Notes: a model not told the origin generated them from the sequence alone. A DNA stretch of 64,000 nt from Triangularia verruculosa (GCA_033296885.1 MU863934.1:1-64000), one strand, 5' to 3'; positions 52,722 through 64,000 are shown, counted from the stretch's first letter. Program-made: numbers and translations.

Positions 52722-55575
52722 ATGTCAGCCACCCTGTCTGAACGCGACACCAATCTCGGTGTCGAGAGCCCTGTAAGTTGCTTGAAGTCGCGCGATCGCT
52801 TCCACCGCTAATCTGTACCGCCAGAACATGAAAAGCGATTCTCCCAGCCTTAAGGGCGTTTTGGCCACCTCACTCGACGAAATGTTGAGTTACCAAGCGA
52901 GCAAAAAGCTCTCCATGGTCAGCTCTGGCAGGGCCACTTTCAGCTATGCCGGCTCCAAGTCCCCGACCTCAAGCAAGCGCAGCCAGCGTAGCAGCCAGCG
53001 TGGCAACCATACCCAGCGCGGCCGCTCGGGTTCGCCTGGCTCCATCAAGGTCGACGGCACTACCCCCAAGAAGGCCGATTCTATGATCAAGGCCCAATGC
53101 CCTGTTGTCGAGAACAAGATCGCTGCCGCCTCTGACGCGACTTCGGTCAAGTCAGAGAGCCTTGCCACATCTGATAACGATGGCAAAACCGAGAGCCCCT
53201 CTGCTTCTGGTCAGAATCCCATGACTGAGAGCCCTTCCACCCCCGAGGTCCTCAAGAAGAATATCGCCGTCGACTCCATCGCAGTCGCGGCCAAGTCCGA
53301 GACCCCTTCCGCTTCCGACAAAGACGTCAAGAGCGAGAAGTCATGTGCCTCCGACAAAGCCCCTATGGTCGAGAGCCCTACCTCAGAGAACGTCCACAAG
53401 GATATCACCGTCGACTCTGATGCAGTCACGGTCAAGTCGCAGAGCGACTCCATTTCCCATATCAAGGCCAAGAGCCTCTCTACTGCCAGCCAGAACCACG
53501 AGGCTGAGAACCCTACCTATGAGGACGTCAACAACGACATTGCCGCCGACCCCGATGCGGGTTCTGTCAAGTCCGAGAGTCCCTCCTCCCAAGACGTCGA
53601 GAAGATCACTTCCGCGCACGACGCGGTTACCGCCAAGCATATAACTCCTTCCGTTTCCGACTTCGATGTCAAGACCGAGAGCCCCTGTGCCTCCGTCGAA
53701 GCCCTCAAGGCCCAAACCCACAACCATGAGGACATCAAAAAGGATATTCCCACCAGTTCCAAAGCTACTTCGATCAAATCAGAGAGCACCGCCGCCTCTG
53801 TTGATGTCAAGGCCGCTACCCCCATGGTCTCCAACAGCAACGAGAGCCCCTGTGCCTCTATCGCAGCCCCCAAGGCTGATATCCACATCCCAGAGGACAT
53901 CAAGAACAATGTCCCCACTACCACCGAAGCTACTTCGGTCAAATCAGAGAGCACCATTGTCTCCGTCCATGTCAAGGCTGACATCCCCATCGTCCCCAAC
54001 AACATCGAGAGCCCCTGTGCCTCCGTCGGAAGCCCCAAGGCTAAAACCTACATTCCAGAGAACGTTGAGAAGGATATCCCCACCAGCCCCGAAGTCCCTT
54101 CGGTCAAATCAGGCAAGCTCCCCCTCTCCGTCCCTCTCAAGGCCGATACCCCCATCGTGTCCGACAAAGACTCCACCATCAAGGCCAAGGGCGAGCATCT
54201 TATCACCAAGGCCGAGACTCCCGTCTCCGACCACTCTGAGCCCAAGCCGGAGGTTCAAATCGAGTCCAAGGAGGTCCCAATTGCCATTCCCTCTGTCAAG
54301 GTCCGCGTGGTTTCTTACCACCGCAACGCCGACATCAAGGTCCGTGTTCGCAATGACTCTCAGATAGGCTACGAATTCTACCACGTCCGCCAAGACACTG
54401 TGTCTGGTGCTTCGGACGCCCTGGAGAAGAAATTCAGCACCTTTTCCAGCACCGGTGATATCGGCAACGTGGTCCACATGATGGACGAAGATGACTGTCC
54501 CGTTGGACTGAACATTGTTTTCTCGCTCCTTCACCACAAATATCACGAGCTTCCTGACCGCCTGTCGCTTTCTGCCCTTTATGGCCTGGTATGTACCCCC
54601 CCGATAACTGACCCTGTCGACCGCGCGCAGCCCAACAACATTTTTGACTAACTCTCCAATAGGCGCGGGTCGTTGAGAAGTATCAGCTCCGACATATTCT
54701 CGTTCCGTTCGCCGATAAATGGTTGGTCCAGGATCTGAACTACGGCGTCATCATGGCCGGGGACAAACTCGAAAATGAGCGGGTTATGCTGCTAACCTGG
54801 ATCTTTGGCGAGGGCCGCTGGTTTTCTCGAACTTTTCCAAAGGTCGCCAAAGAAGCGACCCTCGTGGACGGTGTCCTTATGGGCGCTGATGGCCCTTTTG
54901 CTGGAAGATACCCACAAGAGCTGATTGGTAAGATTTTGACCGACATCTGCACGCTGGCTATGTATGCAATGACTAAGGTTGGTTTCAGACATCATGACCA
55001 GACATCGCCAGGAGTGCCTCCAGAAGCTCAAACAGTCAATCGACCAGCCGCTACAGGATCTCATCAAGGGATCCCGAATTCACTGCCGCTCCAAGGACGC
55101 CAATGCGGAGGTGAAGGAGGCTTGCTGCTGCCAGCAATTGGGGAGCATTATCAGTGGTCTCACTACTTCCGGGATGATACCGTTCCCAGACCCGAAGACG
55201 TACAAGGGAAGTGTCATGAATCTGGTGCACCAGCTCGAAAAGCTCCGCCCCATGCGTTATAAGGTGCCTGGAGTCGCACCTCATCTCGACACCCATCAGA
55301 TGTGTGGTATTCGCCACCTAGATGCAATCAACAAGGTGGCAGCTGAGCCCATTCGGCTCACAGCGCAGCTATTTTATGACTTCAAGCGACGCGGAGAGAA
55401 GACTGGTGTTTTTTCGAAAGAGCTCTACAGCGAAGCCAGAGTGTTTCGTCCAACCGCCCCGGCGCCCCCCCTGCCTGCCTTCAAGGGGGATCTTGATCAC
55501 TTTGCTCATGAGAGCTGGGTAGAAACGATGCAGGACAATTGGATGGAAGAGGAGGAGAGCAACACTGCTCACTGA
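52722..55575 (+). CDS. BTB-type protein with long internal amino-acid repeats
   Basis: Exons 52722-52772, 52825-54588, 54663-54927 and 54989-55575 give 888 residues, all junctions in frame. Residues 60-500 are a string of about eight imperfect repeats of roughly 40-45 residues, rich in Ser, Lys, Glu and Pro. Recurrent words are VKSES, ESPCAS and a VxKDI(P/T) segment, for example SVKSESLATSDNDGKTESP and SIKSESTAASVDVKAATP. Residues 505-640 have the fungal BTB/POZ-like form: VSYHRNADIKVRVRND, VGLNIVFSLLHHKYHELPDR, LSLSALYGLARVVEKYQLRH and ILVPFADKWL. The C-terminal third is charged and predicted helical, with four cysteines (CRSK, ACCCQQL). Such proteins act as oligomerising adaptors in fungi; partners are unknown. 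The 17-codon first exon (MSATLSERDTNLGVESP) is supported by GTAAGT..CCGCCAG. Confidence 0.85.
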
Positions 55576-56509
55576 TGGACATTTTGGCCTAGTTGTTGTT
55601 GCGGCGCGTTGGGTAGTTGGGCATCAATCGGCATGTACAAGTCCTTTCGGAGACTTGACGACATCTCTGAAATTGGGTCCAGCTAGCATGGAGGTCATTC
55701 GCACATCTGCCATCTTGTGGAGGGAGGCACATTGAAAAGCTTGTAGCTCGATATGCGACCCCTGGGCAAAGGGATGTCTGCTATACTGTATGTTGTTGTG
55801 TTTTTGTATTTGGTGTTTCTTTGTGTAGATCTTGTGGGATACTGAAGATACCAATGAATTCTGAACAAAGCGATGATGACGATTTTGACTGCAAGTGGGA
55901 GCCTGTCTATGTCACACATACTTGGCGATGTCTCGGGCTGAGGGGGTGGTTTGACAACTGTACAAAAGACAGAAAGAGAACGAGCCTTGGCTCATGGCGG
56001 GCTGATGCATAGGGGACCTTGATGGGCTACTCAATGTTGGGTCAGGGCATCTGGGAGCGAGAAGGGGCATTCATGGGCGACTGGATTGATTGCAATTATG
56101 CTGGCAGCCGAAGGCTAGCTGCCTCGGGGCGGTATATTCGAGGATAGGGGTTGGGTAAGAGACCTGGGCAGGCCTTCGTTGGCAGTGCATATCTTTGTGT
56201 ATCCCTATCTTTCTGGGGTGGTTCGTCCGGGCCGCCGCTCCCGGTTTGCACGGCTTTTCTATTCCTTTCCATCTATCTCTTGCATTCTGACCATCGATCC
56301 TCTCGAGGCAGCCCAGGAGTCCGGATCAGGCCCATATTTTGCTGCATGAGGGTGTGACCTGTGCGTGTTCATCAGTCCCTAAAAGCGTGCCCTGGCTCGT
56401 GTGGTAGGTGTGCTGGTTCTACCTGACATTTTGGGGTTTGCAAGCAGCAGAGTGCAGGGAGGGGCTTGTTCACTCTGTGGCTGGTGCCTGACAGGCACAA
56501 CCAGCAGAG
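55576..56509. other. Intergenic spacer
   Basis: Short frames only. No gene is supported. Confidence 0.5.
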
Positions 56510-58078
56510 ATGAACGGCTACCACCACGATTATGGTCAGAAAAACACCAACCACTACCACCACCGACCGCCGCTGCCGTCGGGAGGGTTTGGGAGGAGAG
56601 CTGGCGTGACGGCGGATGGGGTTGGGCTGATACCAACTCATGGTTTGCCGCCCCTTCAGCCTGGGCCACGACCACCACGACCACCACCACATCACCCACT
56701 ACATGTGTCCTCCTCGATCTTATCGCCAGTGACGCCGCCAGAAACGAGGACGTTGATGACCTTCCCCACGCCGGGGCTACCGTCGCCGCGAGTCGTGCCA
56801 GTGTCGCAGGTTGTTCGGGGAGCGGCTGCGGTGAGGTACCCGCCATCATCGGTGAAGTACAACAACAGCAACCCGCACAACCACGCGCACATCATCGCCA
56901 ACTTGCAGGCTACATCCAACCTGCGAAACCTATCCTTCCTTCACACCCCCGCCCCGCCAGTAACTCGAAGACCGACGAACCCAAACGACACGTCGCACCT
57001 CCCGACGCAGATCCAAACCAACCGCTGGCTGTGCTGCCAGTGCGCAGGAGAAGGGTTCATCGACCCCGTCGGCACCGTTCACCTCGATCTACCTCTTCCT
57101 CCTCCTCCTATTCCCGCCGGCACTATAGCAACAGAAACAGAAGAAGGAGAAACGGCTTTGGCGATGATGGCAGCGCTGAGGAAAAGGGAAGAGATGTACA
57201 GCACCTGCCTCTTTCGCCCGTCGGACTGCCGGCACAAAAAGTGCCCCAACTGCGTGCTCTACGCGGGGCCGGCGAGCAGCAGGGACCCGATAAAGGGGAT
57301 GAAGTTTCTTGTCAGGACGGTGGGGGGTCTGTACACGTCTGGTCGGTTTGTTGATCCGGTGAGGTGGGAGTGCCATTTGTGCGGGGAGTGGGAGGGCAAC
57401 AGGATCGACGGGGCGGTTAGGCTTAACCAGGCGCGGTGTAAGGGGCAGGGTTGCGCACAGCAGAGGAGGGAACACGAACGCGGGTGGGGAGGGTGGCTGC
57501 CGCTGCAGCAACCTGGTGGGAGGGGAGTTGGTCCGGGGGTGGGAGGAGGGGGAGGAATACTCACGGGGGAGAGTGTGGTGATGAATAGATATGGGCAGAG
57601 GTTGGGGACGTCAGATCAGAGGGTCGCTTTTGAGGGCGGGCCATGGGATTGGCATAGGAGGGGATTGGGGGATGGGAGGTGTGTGTTGAGTAGGGGGGTG
57701 AGGGAGGTGCTGATGAGGCGGCCGGGGGAGAATCATGGGACTGGAGAGGGGAGGAAGGTCTGGAAGCAAGGGGAGCCGGTGCCGGATTTTGGGTATAGGA
57801 GGCCCCCGCCGTTGGATGAGAATGATGAGAGGGAGAATAGTGAGTATGAAGGGGGATTTTTGGCAGGATTGCCGGTAGAGAGTGGTGGGGGGGATAAGGG
57901 GAAGGGGAAGGAGAGGGAGGTGGGGATGGAGGGGGTGGTGAATAATAATGGGGATTATGGACGACAACGTGGCGGGTTTGCTAGTACTATATCGCCGGCG
58001 ACGAGAAGCACGGATACTGGACAGGCACAAGGAGTGAGGTCACGCTTATTTCCGGGGCTGTCGCATATGAGGATGTAA
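56510..58078 (+). CDS. Protein with Cys-pair, zinc-ribbon-like core
   Basis: Uninterrupted frame of 522 residues. The first ~170 residues are His/Pro/Gly-rich and probably disordered (NHYHHRPPLPSGGFG). The core has Cys pairs in RWLCCQCAGEGFIDP, in DCRHKKCPNCVLY, and in VRWECHLCGEW, with a later CKGQGC. These CxxC/CxxxxC spacings would bind one or two zinc ions, as in fungal zinc-ribbon proteins of unknown role. The C-terminal ~190 residues are Gly/Arg/Glu-rich, with an acidic patch (ENDERENSEYEGG) and KGKGKEREVG. I do not recognise a named family. A parallel open frame of 317 codons on the same strand (56401-57354) is considered a shadow: its residues are low-complexity and lack the ordered Cys pairs. 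Confidence 0.75.
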   Translation: MNGYHHDYGQKNTNHYHHRPPLPSGGFGRRAGVTADGVGLIPTHGLPPLQPGPRPPRPPPHHPLHVSSSILSPVTPPETRTLMTFPTPGLPSPRVVPVSQVVRGAAAVRYPPSSVKYNNSNPHNHAHIIANLQATSNLRNLSFLHTPAPPVTRRPTNPNDTSHLPTQIQTNRWLCCQCAGEGFIDPVGTVHLDLPLPPPPIPAGTIATETEEGETALAMMAALRKREEMYSTCLFRPSDCRHKKCPNCVLYAGPASSRDPIKGMKFLVRTVGGLYTSGRFVDPVRWECHLCGEWEGNRIDGAVRLNQARCKGQGCAQQRREHERGWGGWLPLQQPGGRGVGPGVGGGGGILTGESVVMNRYGQRLGTSDQRVAFEGGPWDWHRRGLGDGRCVLSRGVREVLMRRPGENHGTGEGRKVWKQGEPVPDFGYRRPPPLDENDERENSEYEGGFLAGLPVESGGGDKGKGKEREVGMEGVVNNNGDYGRQRGGFASTISPATRSTDTGQAQGVRSRLFPGLSHMRM

Positions 58079-59783
58079 CGATTATATTTGGATATATATT
58101 GGTTGTACTAATGAGCAACGATTTCGCTTCTGGGTCGACCGGGGAAGAGCATCGAGGGATAGGTGCGTACTCGCGGCGAAAAGGTGTTGATTCAAGCCAT
58201 TGATGGAGTATGGAGGTTGGGCGTCTAGGTACCTTATGATGGTCGACTTTAATCACCTCTTTCTCAAGCCGGAATTTCCAAGATTTGATCATGGTGCTGT
58301 TGGACGAGGTCAAATTAAGATGGATTGCTCCATTGATAAGAAAGCGGCGGCAGGTCTCGGCTTGCGCTTGCGGATAAGAATTGCGATCGGATCGGCCCGG
58401 CGGCTCGGTTCCTGATGTTAGTGGCCAAGGCCTGACAGGGGCCAGCCCAGCACTGACCTCCCCTTGGAGGGGCAGAAAGAAGCTTGTTCCTTAACCGGCG
58501 CCAAGACCAGCTCTGAGCAATACGTCAGCGGAAGGAGAGGGGGGAGAGATGATGCCCCGCCATCGCTGTGAGGGGGGGAGGGCAATCAAAAGAAAAACCT
58601 GAATCTCGGGACGGTGACTCCATGGTGCGATATCCGGGATGTTCTTTTTTGTTTGGTGGTCCTATTGCCTTTGGCAGATGTGTTTTAATGCGACACGGGA
58701 GACATAAAAAAGGTGATGACGGAATCCGTGGCACGGATGGCCGGCCAGTGACTCAAGCTCCGTGAGTTGGGCTGATGCAGCGACCCTTCCTCTTTTCATT
58801 GACCGCTTCTGACCGTGGGTGGTCAAGTTGCACTGTTGCTGTTTAAAGCGGCTGTGAATATTATTCGTTATTGCTGTTAAAAAAGCGGAATCCCGAGGGT
58901 GAGTTTCTGCTGGTTGGGCTGGGTTACGCTGCCGGACCTGGATCGGCTTGCTGCTGGCGGCTCAAACTATCCCTGAGATGCCATCATTGGGGAGGTCCGA
59001 GTGGTTTGAGTAGCTGATAAAGGCATTTCCTTATGCCTTCCGGGGTCATGGAGTATTTTGGCATGGGACCTCGATGGATGTGCGTATGCTGGCATAGTGT
59101 GGACGGACTGGCGCTAGCTGTGCGATGCTTCGAACCAGAAAGCACCAAGGCCTGCACGTAATTGAAGCCTGCATTAAGCTATGTTCGGGGTCACCTCAAA
59201 CTTCCTCCTCTAAGCTCCATCGTACACAGCAAGCCTCGTACAGTGCAACTGCTTCATCAAACCTCCTCTGGCGCCGCCCCAGGAGGAGAGAGTCCAAGAC
59301 CCGACCGACCAGGGCCAAGAGGTGGAGTCCGCCGGACAGTCAGCCAATCAGGAGGCTCAATATAATTTTTTTTCTCTGCCCGCTGCTCCCACCTCTGGTC
59401 AGTTCAGTGAACCTGCGACTCTCAACGTTGCCCGCATCATCACTGACTGGCAACCGCAAACCGCTCGACCGCCATCCTCCACGTTCGCTGCCACTCTCCG
59501 CAGCAATCGCATGGTATGTTCCCGCCCGCCAGCCCTTCTCTACCTCATGTGAATGCCCTCCTGACATGGCAAACAGAGAGCCAGGCAGCGTGTTGCGCCC
59601 AGTCTACGAGTTCTCTTGATGGCTGCCAAGTGATCAGGCCTTCCTGACCTTCCCCTCCGACCGTCTTCCGACTTGAAGCTCCACCGCCGCCTTCCAACCA
59701 CGTCTCCGCGAGAGTCCCTCCAGCACTCACCTGGTTAACGGCAACGGCCTACCACAGCGGCCTCACAAAACATCCTGCCCATC
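58079..59783. other. Intergenic interval and leader of the next gene
   Basis: About 1.7 kb. The last 600 bases are CCT/CAC-rich and likely the leader of the BTB-like gene starting at 59784. Short frames here have no support. Confidence 0.5.
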
Positions 59784-62142
59784 ATGGCGCCCTCCAATGG
59801 CATTGCTGAAAAGCCTGCCACCCGAAGAGCTCCCTCCCGCGTCGTTCCAATTGTCCCTGTTCTGCCTCTCAGCTACCTGCAGCGACCTGCGAAGAAGCCG
59901 GCTACGCCTTTCCCCTCTGCCCAAAAGGTTGACGAAATCACCCAACAGCCTGCCACTCCTGAACAAAAGGATCCTGGCGACGGTGACGCTGCCACCCCAT
60001 CTGCCGCCTCTGCGCACCTTGCTACCCGCCCGGAAGACTCTCCATCATCTACTACCGCTTCAGACGACCATACTCCGGGTAAGTGATCATTGTGACAATT
60101 GTTTCTGCGTTTCTATTACGCCGTGGACAATATTTCGAGACTCGGTGCTCTGCTACACGTAATTGGCACCCACAATCCAGGCATTTCGGCTGTCCTTTAG
60201 ATACCCTATTAGCTATTTTCTGGCCCCTTTACCTCCTCCTACTGCCGACATCAACGTGATAGCTAGCTAACATAACAATGTGACTTTAGATTCCTCGACC
60301 ATCTGCTCTGAGCCCACCGATCGGCCTCCAGTATCGATTGCCCCTCCTCATCCTGCCAGCCGTAAAAACCCCGCATTCGAACAGTCGGTGGTTGCAAATT
60401 CAGCCCCTGAGCTGCCTCTACCTTCCCCACACCCTGTCATTGCAAACCGGTCGGGGTTTCACCAAGCTCGTCCCAGTGACGGGAGCTTGGTGTTTGCTCA
60501 CCACGAGTCTACCGCCTCTTCTCCCGCTCCGCACCTGGGTGGCTACGGTTTCTATCCTCCAGGGATCGTGCCATACCTACCTCCTGGCGTTCTCCCGGTC
60601 ACTGCTGTTGATACATACGGCCGTCCCTTGTTGGTGTCCCCGACAGTCGATTCTTATCCGCCGACTGCGATTAGGCATCACGCACCACCCACTCCCCATA
60701 GTTACCACGGTTCACAATCGTCACAGGTCGATGATCATTTCTTTAACCACCATCCAACCATGAATGGTTCCCATCCTGCCATGAACGGTACCCAGTCGGC
60801 TATGAATGGCGCTCAGCCAGCTATGAACGGCAGTCAGGCAGCTATCAACGGCCTTCAACCAGTGATGAACGGCACTCAGCCAGTCACGAATGGCACTCAG
60901 CCGACCGCCAACGGGACCCAGTCGACAGCGAATGGCTGTAATCACTATCGTCCTACTGATGGGATGAGTAATGAGGCTGCTACAGCGCATGCGCACGATA
61001 TGGACAACGTACTTGCGTCTGTTAGGTCTGCGCTGAACGATAACGGGTTCAGTGACTGTTCCTTACATGTCCACGTCCCAGCCAGTCGAGTATTTCGGGA
61101 CCACCCCGATCACGGCCGCCTGGTTCCCACTTTTCGATGTCCTGCGCATAGAGTCATTCTCGCTCGCAGCCCCAGGCTCGCCGAGCTTATGCGTTTGACA
61201 AATACTCAGCCTGGTGGCGTCATCCACGTAGATGTCCAGGATGAGTGGGTTCGATCAGATGTGTTTTGGCATTGCCTTCGCGCGCTATACGGCTGGAACG
61301 TTGCAGTGGGCTATTTGCCGAGTCAACTCACATATTGGTCCGCCAAGGACGAGATGAAAACCGCCCTCAGCTATTGGGCTACTGGTGCGTTCTTGCAATT
61401 CCCGCCGGTTAAGGTCGTTGGAGCAGATCGCGCGAGCAGACTGCTTGGCTGGGAGACCATCAGTCTTGCTGTTGGTTTCGTCTCTCTTAACATGGCTCAG
61501 GGATCAGGCATGATGCATGACACCCTTCTTGACAGTACTCTGAACTGGGTAATCTACCACCTTCCTCAGGCCTTTGATGTCGATGAAGAGGCGGGAGACT
61601 GCGGATTTTCTCGCCTCCCTCCTACCGATAAGTCGGCGTCTTACAGACCGAACCCCCCGGCTATGAATGTGTCCTCTCGCCTCGCTGCCAACCCCAGACT
61701 GTCTCAAATCCGGTTCGGCGATTTGTCAGAAGATACTTTCGACGTTGGACAGCTGTATCCCGGCAGCCCTTTTACACCTGCCCAGGTCAATGGTCTCTTC
61801 TCTAGGATGTTGCTGAACCTTCCATTCGACCTGCTCAAACATGTCCTCGAGCACCCCAATCTGTGCGGCAGTGCCGGTCCTGTTGCCCCTGGAACTCGTT
61901 TGCGAATTATCGATGCGGTTCGCGCGGCGCGGGAGAAGCGACGATGGGAGTTTTTGGAAAGCACCGATCTCCAGGCGCGTGCCCACCAAGAGCGTCTCGC
62001 GTCTCAGCCTCAACCCGTCCCCGTGGATTCTGTCGAAGACTTCTGGCACAATAGCCTGGGCTACAAGGAAGAGATTGCCATTGGTGATGTGCCATATTTG
62101 GTGCGCACCTGGAGTCTCGGACCGGAAAGCAACGAGGCCTAA
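59784..62142 (+). CDS. BTB-like protein with NG heptad repeats
   Basis: Exons 59784-60078 and 60290-62142 (GTAAGT donor, GCTAAC branch, TGACTTTAG acceptor; 211-bp intron) give 715 residues. The start ATG context is CATCATGGC. Residues 1-260 are Ala/Pro/Ser-rich. Around 250-315 there is a run of seven-residue units of the form (M/A/I/T)NG(T/S/A)Q(P/S)A, eight to nine copies. Then ALNDNGFSDCSLHVHVPASR and RCPAHRVILARSPRLAELM (about 345-400) have the S-D-[CL]-x-[LV]..H+.[IVL]L..[RS]P signature of BTB/POZ domains. The rest is predicted mostly helical (ALSYWATGAFLQF, WVIYHLPQAFD, RIIDAVRAAREKRRWEFLES). Probably a nuclear or cytosolic adaptor. It is the second BTB-type gene within 8 kb, but the two do not share obvious repeats. 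Confidence 0.8.
60765..60940 (+). repeat. 21-bp coding tandem repeat (MNGTQPA units)
   Basis: Eight to nine consecutive 21-bp units inside the BTB-like gene, each encoding a seven-residue NG-containing motif, such as AMNGTQS and AMNGAQP. Units differ by point changes at all codon positions. Confidence 0.9.
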
Positions 62143-63427
62143 GCAAGCTACGGTGAACAGGATCATCACCGTGCCTTTTACGACTTATGATACCGGGCGG
62201 GGTCTGGGCTTTGGCTGCGAGTTTGCGATACATTTCTTGCGGCAGCAAAATGAGGTTTCTTGTTTGATACAGCTGTTCCTTTACACTGGGGGATGGGTTG
62301 CATTGCGTTGGGCGTTTATGGTTTACACAAAATCGAGGCCTCTCTTCTGCCATGCTGGTTAGAAGGCGGAAGGTGCGGCTTCAGAAGGGTCTTTCTGCTT
62401 TTTGGCTTTTCCCCGCCATATCTCAGAACGGCTTTATTGTCGGGTGGAAATCAAGCGATTGGGATCTTTTTGTGGATGGGTCAGGCACATTCGAAACATG
62501 CAAATGGTACAAAAACATGAGCGGAGTGAGAAAATCGGTTGCTCAAGACATGACACTAAATTATCTCGGAACGGATCAATTTTAATGTTTTTTTTCTTTT
62601 TCATTTCAGCGTGGCATTTCGGAGTCATGGTTGATTGATACTTTGGTCGGGGAGGAAATTCAGATATCGGCCTTGGAGGCTGATAGGGGCATGGGAGGAA
62701 TCTCAAAACAAGAGCCGGACCGGTTTGGGGAAACGAAACATGAATATGGGCTGGCTGGGCAGAACTTGGGCGGGCTTTTGTGTTGCTGTAGTTCGCTAAG
62801 AGCAGCTCCTATGTGGCTAGGACCTTTTGTGTATCTTCTTATCAAGCGTAAAAAACAGATCAATTCGATGTGACGCCAAAAATGGAGACGGATTTGATGA
62901 CGGCATTCCTCGAGATTGAAGTGGGGATGGACTTGAGGAGAGTGTGGGGAAGACCCCTGCTTGGTGGCTCGTGCGTCTGTGTGGATTTCGTGCATGCATG
63001 ACAGGATGACCTCGGTTGTCCTGGCACGTGTGAATTGAAAGGAGGAGTTTCCCCAGAGCTTTTGATGGAGACTGCCTGTCGTGTCCCCTCTTTCATCACC
63101 AACGACGAACAGGCTGTGTTTCCCTTGACGAGGATATTGTTGCCATAACTGACGGATTGTCGAGTCTCTTGTTGTTTATTTGTTGATCTACCTGGACGCG
63201 CAGCAGACGCGACGACGCGGAATTGAAATTACGGCTGATAGACCCGACGCCGCCTTGCGACTGACGTGCGTGCATACCACCCGCAGTTGCAGTTCCTTCA
63301 GCTTACTGTTTTCCGGGCAAACCGAGAACGACTGCCGGCTCTGCACCACTCGTATAATCCTAAACACATCACGACGGTCCTTTAACCAGTCTGTGGTTAT
63401 TCGACCGAATCTACACAAACCGCCTCA
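62143..63427. other. Intergenic spacer
   Basis: 3' flank of the BTB-like gene and leader of the last gene. No coding signal is supported. Confidence 0.5.
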
Positions 63428-64000
63428 ATGGCGGCCTCATCCTCGAGCGCCGCCGCCAGCGGTGCCGTCACGGCAAACTCGACCCCGGACCCCATCCTCC
63501 GCAACGCGCTGCGGTACACCATCTCCGCGAGGGAATACGCACTGTTGCACAAATATGTCATTTCAAAATCTCGCGCGCTCAAGAGACGAGCGCCGACGGT
63601 GGAAAAGGTTCGGCATATCATGGACGGTCCAGCTCCCTCTGCACAACAACAACAACAACATCAACAACAGGGCAGGAAGAACTCCACTGCAAGCGCGAGC
63701 GGTGGCAGAAGAAGAGCTTCTATCAAAGGGAAGGATGGATCCCAGCCAACAGGAGCCGGAGGGGCAGATGATTACAATGCAAAAGCGATTCGGCACTCCC
63801 TTCGAGTCTTTATGGCTACCGGGGCGGTGATGAAGCTGTGGGGGTTGGCGCAGACGCGGCTGCTAGGCAGGCAGAAGACCACAACGGATAAGCAGGGGGG
63901 GTTGCATAAGAGTCCGACCTTGAGATTGGGACTGAGTTTGAGTACGATTCTGTTTCTGTACCGGATCCTGTTCCGGTTCTTCACGAGGCTGAGGGCGCAG
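63428..64000 (+). CDS. TMEM135/PMP52-type membrane protein, 5' part
   Basis: Frame open from ATG at 63428 (CTCAATGG) to the window end, 191 codons, without a stop, so it is cut by the right edge. The chain starts MAASSSSAAASGAVTANS, then DPILRNALRYTISAREYALL and HKYVISKSRALKRRAPTVEK, a fungal signature of the TMEM135 N-terminal family (peroxisomal membrane protein PMP52 type), as I recall it. A Gln-rich tract encoded by CAA repeats (63643-63669) and a Ser/Gly-rich linker follow, then AKAIRHSLRVFMATGAVMKL and SPTLRLGLSLSTILFLYRIL, likely the first membrane segment. Such proteins affect peroxisome and mitochondrial dynamics. Family assignment is moderately sure; the rest of the gene must lie to the right. 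Confidence 0.75.
   Translation, partial: MAASSSSAAASGAVTANSTPDPILRNALRYTISAREYALLHKYVISKSRALKRRAPTVEKVRHIMDGPAPSAQQQQQHQQQGRKNSTASASGGRRRASIKGKDGSQPTGAGGADDYNAKAIRHSLRVFMATGAVMKLWGLAQTRLLGRQKTTTDKQGGLHKSPTLRLGLSLSTILFLYRILFRFFTRLRAQ

Noticed and set aside
56401..57354. 317-codon plus-strand frame overlapping the Cys-pair gene
   Set aside because: Runs in another frame, is low-complexity, and lacks the ordered Cys pairs of the 56510 frame.
1..64000. CRISPR arrays, bacterial-type operons, riboswitches, 5S rRNA genes or a biosynthetic cluster
   Set aside because: None seen. The window is eukaryotic, and no group of neighbouring genes shares a pathway.

Overview
The window looks like a filamentous ascomycete chromosome segment (Pezizomycotina). 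Gene content and intron style fit Sordariales, possibly a Podospora-like fungus; that placement is inference. The support is: short introns, mostly 50-90 bp, with GTRWGT-type donors, CTRAC-like branch sites and YAG acceptors; monocistronic genes on both strands with UTR-like spacers; many low-complexity fungal proteins; and an extremely AT-rich, TpA-rich block at the left end (about 1-980) that resembles DNA mutated by RIP (repeat-induced point mutation). I see no bacterial operon, CRISPR array, insertion sequence, intact transposon or rRNA gene.

Layout, left to right. 1-980: AT-rich RIP-like block. 1.07-2.19 kb: NAD(P)-binding epimerase-like enzyme (-). 2.2-7.9 kb: gene-poor, with two tRNA-like B-box sequences near 6.0-6.3 kb. 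7.9-8.9 kb: acidic unknown protein (+). 9.3-13.0 kb: large leucine-rich-repeat protein (+). 13.6-14.3 kb: small single-pass membrane protein (+). 14.9-15.4 kb: DPM3, a dolichol-phosphate-mannose synthase subunit (+). 15.7-17.7 kb: CENP-O/Mcm21-type kinetochore protein (-). 18.4-19.5 kb: oxidoreductase-like-domain protein, likely mitochondrial (+). 20.0-20.8 kb: Hpt1-type purine phosphoribosyltransferase (-). 21.8-23.9 kb: Clr5-domain/TPR-like protein (-). 25.3-27.6 kb: AAA ATPase with a DUF7025-like N-terminus (+). 28.8-30.5 kb: a remarkable methionine-rich protein (-).

The second half holds two small secreted proteins in convergent orientation (33.3-34.1 + and 34.8-35.6 -), a type II-like membrane protein (36.8-37.6 +), a tRNA-like Pol III element (38.0 -), a GH3 glycoside hydrolase (38.4-41.1 -), and a 5-kb gene-free interval. 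Six plus-strand genes follow: a 1203-residue disordered protein (46.2-49.8), a GNAT acetyltransferase (50.7-51.5), a repeat-rich BTB-type protein (52.7-55.6), a Cys-pair protein (56.5-58.1), a second BTB-like protein with NG heptads (59.8-62.1), and the 5' part of a TMEM135/PMP52-type membrane protein that runs off the window.

Most genes are unrelated housekeeping or lineage-specific genes and do not form a cluster. The strongest candidate for something undescribed is the 28.8-30.5 kb gene. It encodes a lipase/alpha-beta-hydrolase-like protein in which about 100 of 514 residues are Met. Its usual nucleophile motif looks lost, and a 14-bp tandem duplication sits in its 5' end. Introns were placed by hand from splice signals and frame continuity; functions rest on recognised motifs, without database searches.
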